This document shows positions 15,010 to 22,688 of a DNA stretch of 22,697 nt, piece by piece. This DNA is from Egerieenecus sp048201975 (GTDB taxonomy: Bacteria > Bacillota > Clostridia > Christensenellales > Aristaeellaceae): assembly GCA_048201975.1 (NCBI GenBank), contig DBFBGQ010000082.1, positions 1-22,697 of the forward strand, in the 5' to 3' direction. Position 1 is the first letter of the stretch. Every line of letters starts with the position of its first letter. Made by a program: the position numbers and the translations under genes. Under the pieces are notes generated by a model, which searched no databases, was not told the origin of the DNA, and saw only the letters and a program-made list of their open reading frames with translations.

Positions 15010-16824
15010 TTATTCTCCGCGCCGGATTGTCAGGCGGCAAACGGAATCGCTCACGTAGGCGTTTACCTGGGTCTCCCGGACATCTTTGGGCATCAGGATG
15101 CGTTCTCCCACCCTGCCCAGGGTGATTACGTCCCCAGGAAACAGGGTGATGTTCCGGGTGATCATCTCTATGGCCACCGGCGCGCCGTAGAGATAATCCT
15201 GCGTATGCGCCTGCACGCTGCCCAGGCCTTCCGCCGTCATGCGCATTTCCCCTTGGGCGCATTCATAGGGGCAGAGCTGTCCCAAGGTGTTGTAATGATC
15301 CCCCCAACGCTGATATACCATGCGGGAGACTCCCGCCTCCTGCTGGGACATGGGCTCGAAGATATCATCCTCAAAGGATGTATCGCTGGCGGATACCATG
15401 GCGGCAAAGCCCAGGATGTAGTCTGCGGCATCCTCCTGGCGTACCCGGGATGCGAGCCGCTTGATCACCACACACAGCTCCACGCTCAGGTATACATCCC
15501 CAGCGCGCCGAGCCAGGGTGAGTACTTCATCCTGCCCCAGGGAACGCGCGGGGCCGTTTAGCATACGGGGCAAAGGCGTGGGTTTGAAGCCTTCCATCTC
15601 CATCGCCCGGCGATAATTCCCATAGCAGGTGAAAAAGCTGTTTGCCATGGATACGCGATAATCTTCAGCCCGTTCCAGGCATTCCATTCCCCTGCGCAGA
15701 AAATCTCCCACGGCAGGCACCCAGCTATCCCGGATGCTATCATCCCGGGGAGCATACTTGGCGTAGGGATGCATCATCTCCGGGATACGCCAATCGTTGG
15801 TGGCGATGTCCAGCACGGGAACATGAATCTCTCCCACGCTTTCGATGCTGGAGCCGATGGTGTTCTCTCTGCCAAAGCGCATCTCCGGCACCACGCACAT
15901 GCCATCCGAACCTACTGTGCCCATGTGCAGGATATCCCCCGGCTTCACCGTCATGAAGGTGGACATCCAGTGGATCAGCCGCTCTATGCCAATGGACATG
16001 CCTGCGGTATGGGACCGATCCCGAAGCTTCCCATCCTGCAGTGTGTACACCAGCAGGTCATAGGGATTGCCCACCTCATCCGGCGTAACCAGGTACGGGC
16101 CTACCGCGCAATGCGCGTCCGCCATTTTTCCCAGCCAGGAACAGGTTGCGCCCACGCCCCAGTCGAAGACCTCCTCGATATCATGCTTGTCATAGTCCGG
16201 ATCAAAGCAGGGGAACAGCTCATTGATCTGCGAATCAATCACCACGGTGTATCCCGCAATATATTTGTACGCTTCCTCAATGGGAATATCCCGCCCCTCC
16301 TTGCCGATAATCACGCCAAACTCCACATTGAACCCCGACTTTTTCAGGATCACTTCCCCTGCCCCCACCACTGAACCAATGGGACGCTGATGACCCTGCG
16401 GGACAATGTTCACGCTTTGTACACCGGGCTTGTTGCGCCAGCGCCAGGGGCTGTTGCTCACCAGGCCAAACATGATTTGCGGATCAGGAATGGGCGCGCG
16501 GAGCTTGACCTCCGACACCTTATGGGCATACAGCGTCACCAGATATCCGTCATACTGCGTCAAGTACCGGACCAGAAAGCGTTCAAACGCATGCAGCGTC
16601 TCCATGCCGTTTTCCATCTCCAGCAATTCCCGGACGGTGTCCGGCCACGCCTCTCCCAGAAAGGTGGGCGTCACCTTGAACCAGATGTTGGTGCCCACAT
16701 CATTCAGCTTGAAGGCCCGCTCTGTTTTCTTCGGCTCATAAATATAATCCACCCCATCGGCGGGATTGGTAACGACGACGCCCCAGCTCACTGCTCCGTC
16801 AGCCTCAAAGGTTGCGATTCGCAT
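15010..16824 (-). CDS. Tandem double-domain fumarylacetoacetate hydrolase (FAH) family protein
   Basis: This 604-residue cytoplasmic protein begins with an FAH N-terminal segment (MRIATFEADGAVSWGVVV). A first FAH domain follows at ~105-310 (VEFGVIIGKEGRDIP at 167-181, AGYTVVIDSQ at 190-199, VKPGDILHMGT at 293-303). A second, more divergent FAH-like domain lies at ~415-580 (SVELCVVIKR, DYILGFAAMVSASD, LFPGDVITLG). FAH enzymes use a metal ion to cleave or decarboxylate keto acids such as acylpyruvates. A tandem arrangement is known in HpaG, but that protein is much shorter (~430 residues). The first Glu of the usual E-x-E metal motif is replaced in both domains (NVE and SVE). ATG 16824 follows AAGGAGG by 10 bases. 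It is the last gene of the sialidase operon, 20 bases after the sialidase. The substrate is unknown. Confidence 0.8.
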   Translation of the reverse strand: MRIATFEADGAVSWGVVVTNPADGVDYIYEPKKTERAFKLNDVGTNIWFKVTPTFLGEAWPDTVRELLEMENGMETLHAFERFLVRYLTQYDGYLVTLYAHKVSEVKLRAPIPDPQIMFGLVSNSPWRWRNKPGVQSVNIVPQGHQRPIGSVVGAGEVILKKSGFNVEFGVIIGKEGRDIPIEEAYKYIAGYTVVIDSQINELFPCFDPDYDKHDIEEVFDWGVGATCSWLGKMADAHCAVGPYLVTPDEVGNPYDLLVYTLQDGKLRDRSHTAGMSIGIERLIHWMSTFMTVKPGDILHMGTVGSDGMCVVPEMRFGRENTIGSSIESVGEIHVPVLDIATNDWRIPEMMHPYAKYAPRDDSIRDSWVPAVGDFLRRGMECLERAEDYRVSMANSFFTCYGNYRRAMEMEGFKPTPLPRMLNGPARSLGQDEVLTLARRAGDVYLSVELCVVIKRLASRVRQEDAADYILGFAAMVSASDTSFEDDIFEPMSQQEAGVSRMVYQRWGDHYNTLGQLCPYECAQGEMRMTAEGLGSVQAHTQDYLYGAPVAIEMITRNITLFPGDVITLGRVGERILMPKDVRETQVNAYVSDSVCRLTIRRGE

Positions 16825-16844
16825 GACTGAGCTTCCTCCTTCGC

Positions 16845-18038
16845 TTAGATCAATCCCGCCGCCCGGACCAATTGCCGCGGGTCTTCCATATGGTACACAT
16901 TCCACTTGCATTGCCAGATCGCAGGCCCGGACTCCCAGGCAACCAGCAGCCGGCCATCCTGCATTGCCAGCAGGTGCGAATAGGAGGCAAAGCATCCCGG
17001 CTCATCCATCTGCTTGGCCTTATGGTAGGTCTTGCCTCCATCTGCGGAAACATAGATGGTCAGGCATTCCCGCACCCCATCCCGCACCTGCGCCCGTTGC
17101 GCCCAGGCGTCGTGAGGTTCTCCCAGAGGCCCCGCAGGCAAGCTGATAAAAAGATACTCCCGCCCGTCCACCACGCAGCTGGTGAGGCTCCCATGGCAAA
17201 CAGGATCGTACAGCGTATCCACCATGCCGGTTTCCTGCGCCCGGAAGGATTCGCCGCCATCGTAGGAATATCCCTGAATGCGCAAATTACCGGGCGTCCC
17301 GCCCTGGTTGCGGCAGTTCAGCACAATAACACCATCCTGACGCTCCGTGAGCGTGCCTTCATTGGCGCCCACACAGTCCAGGATGCCGCCCACCTGCCAG
17401 GTATCGCCGCCGTCGTCGGAATACAGCAGGTAGTCCCGGAATTCGTTGTAGTCCTCCCGCATGCAGGACCAACCGCAGGGGTATACCAGTCGCCCGTTTT
17501 TCTGCGGGTCCTTTTGCCGCTTGAGCTGAATGCCGCTGCCAGGAGTGGGGCAGCACTTGATGGTCCAATGCTCCTGCAATCCCCGAAGAAATACTTCCTT
17601 GGGTTCCGACCAGGTTGCGCCGTCATCCACGCTCTTGCACACCCAGAAGCGTTCGTCCACGCGGCCTTCCACCTGATCCATCTCCGTGAGCAGCCTCTCC
17701 TGCTGGCAGCCGGGTTTCCAGTGCCGCGTGCGGCACAGCAGCACAACGGTATCCCGGCACTCGTCATACACCGGATGACCGCACATGTCCATGGCAAAAA
17801 CCTGCAGGGATCCCCAAGTTTTTCCACCGTCAAAAGAGCGGCGCAGCCCCGTCATGGAGGGCGCCTCATCCTTTTGGGAGCCGAACTTCAGGTTGCTAAA
17901 GCTGAGGATCGTCCCCCGTTTCGTCTGCACCAGCACCGGACAGCGGACCGCATACACCTCCATAGGCGGTAGCGGCTTACCCTGATTGTCCAAGATCTCT
18001 TCCTGCCAGCCTGCCTGATCCAACCGCTGATAGTTCAT
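16845..18038 (-). CDS. GH33-like sialidase (BNR/Asp-box beta-propeller), apparently cytoplasmic
   Basis: This 397-residue six-bladed propeller has five Asp-boxes: SFDGGKTW (68-75), SVDDGATW (136-143), SDDGGDTW (207-214), SYDGGESF (258-265) and SADGGKTY (331-338). Candidate catalytic features of sialidases are Arg32 in the RIP-like VRCP, Glu227 in ANEGTL, Arg243 in NCRNQ and Tyr353 in ASYSHL. Sialidases release sialic acid or related nonulosonic acids from glycans, and some are trans-sialidases giving 2,7-anhydro-Neu5Ac. No signal peptide or membrane anchor is present, so the substrate must be imported first. AAGGA lies 7 bases before ATG 18038. The neighbouring lyase and sugar transporter fit a sialoside pathway. 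A non-sialidase BNR glycosidase remains possible. Confidence 0.78.
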   Translation of the reverse strand: MNYQRLDQAGWQEEILDNQGKPLPPMEVYAVRCPVLVQTKRGTILSFSNLKFGSQKDEAPSMTGLRRSFDGGKTWGSLQVFAMDMCGHPVYDECRDTVVLLCRTRHWKPGCQQERLLTEMDQVEGRVDERFWVCKSVDDGATWSEPKEVFLRGLQEHWTIKCCPTPGSGIQLKRQKDPQKNGRLVYPCGWSCMREDYNEFRDYLLYSDDGGDTWQVGGILDCVGANEGTLTERQDGVIVLNCRNQGGTPGNLRIQGYSYDGGESFRAQETGMVDTLYDPVCHGSLTSCVVDGREYLFISLPAGPLGEPHDAWAQRAQVRDGVRECLTIYVSADGGKTYHKAKQMDEPGCFASYSHLLAMQDGRLLVAWESGPAIWQCKWNVYHMEDPRQLVRAAGLI

Positions 18039-18067
18039 TTTCTCATCCTTTTCTCCGAAAATCAGCC

Positions 18068-18111
18068 GCGCAGGCAGCGGACGCCCTCAGGAAAGCGTCC
18101 GCCGCCTGCGC
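18068..18111 (-). promoter_or_regulatory. Intercistronic stem-loop between binding protein and sialidase genes
   Basis: Two 8-bp perfect helices (18068-18075 with 18104-18111, and 18077-18084 with 18095-18102) are separated by one A/C mismatch and close a 10-base loop. On the minus strand it is followed only by a short TTTT, so it is more likely an mRNA-stabilising or partly terminating element than a full terminator. Such hairpins often keep binding-protein transcripts more abundant than downstream genes. Confidence 0.65.
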
Positions 18112-18135
18112 AGGAAGTCGCACAGGAAATACGCT

Positions 18136-19656
18136 TTAGTTCAGTCCCTTTTCCTCCGCCAGAGCGAGCTTAGCTTCGGTAACAATGCGGCCGCCAGCAT
18201 CGTTCCAGTTCTGCACATAGGCATCCCAGTCTTCCTCCGTGTTGGCCTGACCCAGCAGCACCTTCCAGAAGTATTCGGTCTCGATGGTGCTCAGCGCAGC
18301 GCCATATTCCCGGTCCTCGTCGGTGGTGTACAGGCTAACCAGGTGACGGGGGAGGGTATCATAGTCGATGATTGCCATGAAGGCGTCGTACCGCTGGTTG
18401 GGGAAATGGAGCTTCATCTGATTGGAAGGAATGCTGAAGTGATAATACCGGCCGTTGCCTTCCTCCGATACAGCTGCAAGCGTGCAGGTGTAGAAGCCTT
18501 CCTCATCCACGGTAAAGTCCACGCCTTCTTCGCCATACAGTGCGCGGGCCATGTACTTCTCATCCCGGAAAGCGTCGTTGAGCAGCTGCAGCAGACGAAT
18601 CATCTTTTCATCGGTGCAGTCCCGGCCAAAGTAGGTGGCAGGCGTAGGCGTCAAGGAGTTGGCATAGGCATAGGTCTTGCCCACCGGCGGAATGTAGATC
18701 ACGATGGCGTCGCGATCCAGGTCGGGATTGGCCTCGCACAGCTCATAGAAGCAGGTGCCGTCATACATGGAGATCAGCGTCCACTCCGTGCCGGTGCATC
18801 CCGCATACTTCCCGGCGGCAAACTTGGAGGCAGCCGTCTCACGGGTGTCGGAAATGCACTCCGGATCAAAGATCCCCAGCTCATACCACTTGCGCATGCG
18901 CTTGAGCGCTTCCCGATACTGTTCCATGGTGGCATAATACACCGGCGTGCCATCCTCCGCCACGTTCCAGGCATTGGGAATGACACCATAGGCGCCAAAC
19001 ACATACGCGCACAGATACTGGAAGCCATTGCCGTTGTCCCACTTGGCCAGGGCGTAGGTATCGTCAACGCCGTTGCCATCCGGATCATCGGTGACAAAGC
19101 GAAGCAGCATGGCCTCCAATTCGTCCAGGGTGGTGGGCAGTTCCGTGATGTTCAGGTTTTCCAGCCAGTCCGTGCGAACCGCCATGGCCATGGGGCACTT
19201 ATAGGACTCGCTGTAGCAGGGGATCGCCCAGATTTCATCGTCCATGGTCACCAGCGAACGCCAGCGATCGTCGGCATCATCCAGCATTTTCACGATGTCA
19301 GGGGCGTAGGTTTCCAGGTATTCTACAGGAATGGAACGGATGACGTCGCAGTTAAGCATGTCGTCAACGCTCTGCCCCGAGTAGGTGAAAATATCAAATT
19401 CCAGGCCCGTGGTCAGCTGCAGGTTCAGCTGTTCGCTGTTGCGAATATCCACCTGGACGTTCTTGATGTCGATGTTGTACTCTTCTTCATATATCTTTGC
19501 AATGCGGCTATCGTCCACGGGATATTCGTTGGGGTCGTTCATGCCAACCCACTTGATCTCCAGCGTTTCATCAAAGTTTCTGTCCTCCTGCGCCAGCGCC
19601 ATGCCCATGGTGAGGGCCATGCAAACGGCAAGCAGCAAAGCAATATAGCGTTTCAT
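18136..19656 (-). CDS. ABC transporter sugar-binding protein (family 1, LipO/YtcQ-like)
   Basis: This 506-residue extracytoplasmic solute-binding protein belongs to the CUT1 sugar ABC transporter class that pairs with LplB/YtcP permeases and takes up oligosaccharides. Residues 1-22 are a signal peptide (MKRYIALLLAVCMALTMGM, likely cut after ALA). LAVC is a poor lipobox, so membrane anchoring is unclear. The body contains the periplasmic-binding fold features DIFTYSGQSVDDML and DDEIWAIPCYSESY, and a binding cleft rich in Trp, Tyr and acidic residues, usual for carbohydrate ligands. I place the start at ATG 19656, six bases after AAGGAGG; the upstream in-frame extension lacks a signal peptide. 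It follows the permeases in the operon, separated by 148 bases that may hold an extra promoter. No ATPase gene is present, as is common for this class, which shares an MsmX-like ATPase. Confidence 0.88.
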   Translation of the reverse strand: MKRYIALLLAVCMALTMGMALAQEDRNFDETLEIKWVGMNDPNEYPVDDSRIAKIYEEEYNIDIKNVQVDIRNSEQLNLQLTTGLEFDIFTYSGQSVDDMLNCDVIRSIPVEYLETYAPDIVKMLDDADDRWRSLVTMDDEIWAIPCYSESYKCPMAMAVRTDWLENLNITELPTTLDELEAMLLRFVTDDPDGNGVDDTYALAKWDNGNGFQYLCAYVFGAYGVIPNAWNVAEDGTPVYYATMEQYREALKRMRKWYELGIFDPECISDTRETAASKFAAGKYAGCTGTEWTLISMYDGTCFYELCEANPDLDRDAIVIYIPPVGKTYAYANSLTPTPATYFGRDCTDEKMIRLLQLLNDAFRDEKYMARALYGEEGVDFTVDEEGFYTCTLAAVSEEGNGRYYHFSIPSNQMKLHFPNQRYDAFMAIIDYDTLPRHLVSLYTTDEDREYGAALSTIETEYFWKVLLGQANTEEDWDAYVQNWNDAGGRIVTEAKLALAEEKGLN

Positions 19657-19678
19657 GTTTTTCCTCCTTGTTCTATTG

Positions 19679-19695
19679 TCCTTATATATTAAGGA
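19679..19695. promoter_or_regulatory. Short palindrome upstream of the binding-protein gene (possible operator)
   Basis: TCCTTATATATTAAGGA is an inverted repeat with 6-bp arms around a 5-base AT centre. It lies 23 bases upstream of the binding-protein ATG, in an AT-rich stretch that could hold a -10 box. Function is inferred only from position and symmetry. Confidence 0.3.
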
Positions 19696-19804
19696 AGCAG
19701 GAATGACCTTCCGCGATTTGCCCGAACTTTGTCCATCAACCTCCTTTTTCACTTGATTCACAAATCCGGCGCCGCTTCCTTTTTCCTTAGGTACGCACTT
19801 TGGA

Positions 19805-20686
19805 TTATCCCTTCACCGCGCCCGCGGTCAAGCCCGAAACAAAGTATTTCTGTGCGAACGGATACACAGCCAATATGGGGAGAATGGTCACGAAGATCAG
19901 CGCGCTACGCAGTCCCTTGGGAGACATTTGGGCGATGACTGTCGGGTCGTTGAACAGGTCCGTAGTCTGGGCCTCCATCAGGACGCGCCGCAGCATCACG
20001 GACAGCACCACCAGGTTCTGATCTGTCATGTAGACATAACCCGTGAACCACTCGTTCCACTGCCCCACCGCCGACCAGAGGGCCACGGTGGCGATAATGG
20101 GCAGGGACATGGGCAAGTAGATGGAAAAAAGGATCTTTACCTCGTTGGCCCCGTCGATGACCGCGGATTCCTCAATGTCGCTGGGAATGGAATAAAAGAA
20201 ATTGCGAGTGACCATGATGTAATAACCGCTGAACATGGATGGAAGGATGTACAGCAGGAAGTTATTGATCATGCCCATTTCTTTCATTTGGATGTAATAC
20301 GGAATCAAACCGCCGCTGAAAAACATGGGAATAATCACCAACGTAGTTAGTAGCCGGTTAAAGGGGATCTGCCGCTTGGACAGCACATATGCAGCCGCAA
20401 AGCTGGTGATGGTGGTCAATATCGTGCCCAGCACCGTCCGGGCCACTGTGTTGACCACCGCAGTACCTAAGGAAGGCCGCGATAGCAGGGAAGTATAATA
20501 TTGCGTGGTAAACTGGTCAGGCCAGAACTTGATACCCGCCAAATCCAACTGGTCAAAGGACGCCACCAGCGTGAACCAGAAGGGGAGCAGAATGGATAGT
20601 ATGATCAGAATGAACAGCATGTGCAGGAACGCTTCCCATATGCCCTCGCCCACGCTGCGCACCTTTTTCGTGCTGCCTTTTTTCAT
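19805..20686 (-). CDS. Sugar ABC transporter permease (YtcP-like)
   Basis: This 293-residue inner-membrane permease has six predicted membrane segments. The cytoplasmic EAA loop that docks the ATPase is visible as EESAVIDGANEVKILFSIYL followed by PMSLP. Length and the closing YPFAQKYFVSGLTAGAVKG are hallmarks of the MalG/YtcP side of CUT1 transporters. RBS AAAGGAGG lies 7 bases before ATG 20686, and the gene begins 18 bases after the LplB-like permease stop. With the partner permease and the binding protein it forms the importer that presumably brings a sialic-acid-containing or related saccharide to the cytoplasmic sialidase. Confidence 0.92.
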   Translation of the reverse strand: MKKGSTKKVRSVGEGIWEAFLHMLFILIILSILLPFWFTLVASFDQLDLAGIKFWPDQFTTQYYTSLLSRPSLGTAVVNTVARTVLGTILTTITSFAAAYVLSKRQIPFNRLLTTLVIIPMFFSGGLIPYYIQMKEMGMINNFLLYILPSMFSGYYIMVTRNFFYSIPSDIEESAVIDGANEVKILFSIYLPMSLPIIATVALWSAVGQWNEWFTGYVYMTDQNLVVLSVMLRRVLMEAQTTDLFNDPTVIAQMSPKGLRSALIFVTILPILAVYPFAQKYFVSGLTAGAVKG

Positions 20687-20704
20687 CGTGCTTCCTCCTT
20701 TCGC

Positions 20705-21613
20705 TCACAGGGTGGATTCGCCCATTTTGCTGGACAGGAAGTTGACCGTCAGCATCAGCACCACGCCCACCACATTCTTGAACAGTCCGATGGCCGTGGA
20801 ATAGCTGTAGTTCCGGTCGAACATACCAACACGGTAGGAATACGTGTCGATAATGTCGCCCACGCTGTACACCACGGGATTGTACAGGTTGAACACCTGA
20901 TCAAATCCGGCGTTCATAATGCTGCCCAGGCGCAGAATGAACATAACCATAATCACGGGCATAATGGAGGGCAGCGTAATGGAAAAAATCTTCCGGATAC
21001 GTCCTGCGCCATCAATCTCGGCGGACTCGTACATCTCCTTGCCGACGGAAGTGATGGCCGCTAGAAAAATGATGGAACTCCATCCCACAGACTGCCACAG
21101 CTCCGATACCACCAGGATGGGCACAAACAGCTGGGTATTGGCCAGCAATACCTGCGGCGTTCCACCCAACAGTTCAATCAGCGCATTCACCGGGCCGTCT
21201 ATGGACACCAGATCCCGGATAATGCCCGCAAGCACCACCCAGGACAGGAAGTGCGGCAGATAGGAGGCCGTCTGGTAAATGCGCTTGGCCGGCTTGTTGG
21301 TGATCTCGTTGAGCAGCAGCGCAAAAATGACGCCCGCCGGAAACACGATGATAATCTTCAGGCAGCTGATCCACATGGTATTGCGGAAAACCCGCAGAAA
21401 GGTGGGCTCCATGAACATCCGCGTGAAATACTTGAGTCCCACCCAATCACTGCCCCAGATGCCCTTGGTATATTTGAAATCCCGGAAGGCAATCTGGATA
21501 CCGGCCATCGGCATATAGTTGAAAACAAAGGCAACCGCCAGCGCCGGCACAATCAGCAGGTAAATCCATTTATAGCGCTTCATCAGAAGCCATGTCCGTC
21601 TCGCTTTTCCCAT
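20705..21613 (-). CDS. Sugar ABC transporter permease (LplB-like)
   Basis: This 302-residue permease is the MalF/LplB-type half of the CUT1 importer. It begins with a basic cytoplasmic tail and a first membrane segment (YKWIYLLIVPALAVAFVFNY), followed by MPMAGIQIAFRDFKY, a motif characteristic of LplB proteins. The EAA loop is YESAEIDGAGRIRKIFSITL followed by PSIMP. The frame is open to a TTG at 21634, but ATG 21613 is preferred because AAGGAG lies 10 bases upstream. The gene starts 64 bases after the lyase stop. It is expected to form a heterodimer with the YtcP-like permease encoded next. Confidence 0.92.
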   Translation of the reverse strand: MGKARRTWLLMKRYKWIYLLIVPALAVAFVFNYMPMAGIQIAFRDFKYTKGIWGSDWVGLKYFTRMFMEPTFLRVFRNTMWISCLKIIIVFPAGVIFALLLNEITNKPAKRIYQTASYLPHFLSWVVLAGIIRDLVSIDGPVNALIELLGGTPQVLLANTQLFVPILVVSELWQSVGWSSIIFLAAITSVGKEMYESAEIDGAGRIRKIFSITLPSIMPVIMVMFILRLGSIMNAGFDQVFNLYNPVVYSVGDIIDTYSYRVGMFDRNYSYSTAIGLFKNVVGVVLMLTVNFLSSKMGESTL

Positions 21614-21677
21614 TCCGCGCCTTCTCCTTTGCAAAACGTTCCTCGCCCCTACGCCCGAATTTTCCGTGCAAGGCGTA

Positions 21678-22610
21678 TCATGCGGCGACTTCCTCCTGCA
21701 GCGTGCGCTGGATCAGCTGGAAAATCTCCCGTGCCAGCGTCTCATCCTCTTCCGATGCCGGCTGCATGGGGCTCCTCACCGGTCCAATGTTGACTCCCCG
21801 CAGCTTCAGCACCTGGCGAATCACGGCGTTCATACACCCCTGTCCGGAGCAGAGCAACGTAATCAGCCTATTCAGGCGCATTTGCAGTTTCAGCGCACGG
21901 TCCAGCTCCCTGTGCCGTATTAGGCCGTCCAGATGAACGTATAGCTCCGGCATTACCCCGTAGGTTCCGCCGATGCCTGCATCCGCGCCCATGACACGGC
22001 CGCCCAGATACTGCTCGTCCGGTCCGTTGAACACCACGAAATCATCCCCGCCGATCATTTTCCACTGCTGGATATCCAGCACCGGCATGGATGAATTTTT
22101 CACGCCGATGACGTTGGGATTTTTCAGCATCTCCCGCAGCAGGCTGGGCGTCAGCGCCACCCCTGCCAGCTGGGGAATGTTATAAATGACAAAGCTTGTG
22201 CGGGGTGCCGCCTCCGAAATCGCGTTCCAGTACCGGGCGATACCCTCCTCTGGCAAATGGAAATAAATGGGTGGAATGGATGCAATCGCATCCACGCCCA
22301 AGCCCTCTGCGTGCTCCGCCAACTGCCGGCTCTCCGCAATGGAGTTGGCCGCCACATGGGCGATAACGGCAATTTTTCCGCCCACCGCCTCCATGACGCT
22401 TTCCAGGATCAGCTTGCGCTCCGCCACCGTCTGATAGATGCAATCCCCTGAGGAGCCGCATACATACAGGCCGTGCACGCCCTTCTCCAGCAGAAATGCG
22501 CACAGTGCCTTCACCCGTTCCGGGCTTACGCTACCATCGTCTTCGTAACAGCCATAGAATGCCGGGAAGATTCCCTGGAACTTGCTCGTCTTTCTCATCT
22601 TCGTTACCAT
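21678..22610 (-). CDS. nanA: N-acetylneuraminate lyase-like aldolase (DapA/NanA family)
   Basis: This 310-residue TIM-barrel class I aldolase has the Schiff-base lysine in VIGVKNSS (Lys171), the catalytic Tyr in VIYNIP (Tyr143) and the substrate-binding GSSGD (52-56). Within the DHDPS/NAL superfamily it resembles sialic acid lyase most: GLYVCGSSGD, KIAVIAHVA, YNIPQLAGVALT, FNGPDEQYLGG and GADAGIGGTYGVM echo E. coli NanA order and spacing as I recall it. NanA splits N-acetylneuraminate into N-acetylmannosamine and pyruvate. A 2-keto-3-deoxy-sugar-acid aldolase is the main alternative. The start ATG 22610 has a weak upstream site (GGATGAG); ATG 22598 is possible. It is the first complete gene of the operon visible; the promoter lies outside the window. 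Confidence 0.75.
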   Translation of the reverse strand: MVTKMRKTSKFQGIFPAFYGCYEDDGSVSPERVKALCAFLLEKGVHGLYVCGSSGDCIYQTVAERKLILESVMEAVGGKIAVIAHVAANSIAESRQLAEHAEGLGVDAIASIPPIYFHLPEEGIARYWNAISEAAPRTSFVIYNIPQLAGVALTPSLLREMLKNPNVIGVKNSSMPVLDIQQWKMIGGDDFVVFNGPDEQYLGGRVMGADAGIGGTYGVMPELYVHLDGLIRHRELDRALKLQMRLNRLITLLCSGQGCMNAVIRQVLKLRGVNIGPVRSPMQPASEEDETLAREIFQLIQRTLQEEVAA

Positions 22611-22613
22611 CTC

Positions 22614-22688
22614 TCATCCATTTTTCAGCCATACGTATTGGACGCCTACCCACCGGGCGTTTACAAACCGCAGCATGTCCTTGCGCAT
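22614..22688 (-). other. Short open frame at the window edge, possible gene remnant
   Basis: A 24-codon frame (MRKDMLRFVNARWVGVQYVW, then LKNG and stop) ends 4 bases before the lyase start. Its composition looks protein-like, but an in-frame TAG lies two codons upstream of the ATG and no ribosome binding site is visible. It may be the frameshifted or remnant end of an upstream gene. It cannot be resolved at the window edge. Confidence 0.25.

Noticed and set aside
16825..16995. N-terminal extension of the double FAH protein
   Set aside because: The extension overlaps the sialidase end in another frame. MRIATFEADG is the usual FAH start and has AAGGAGG in front.
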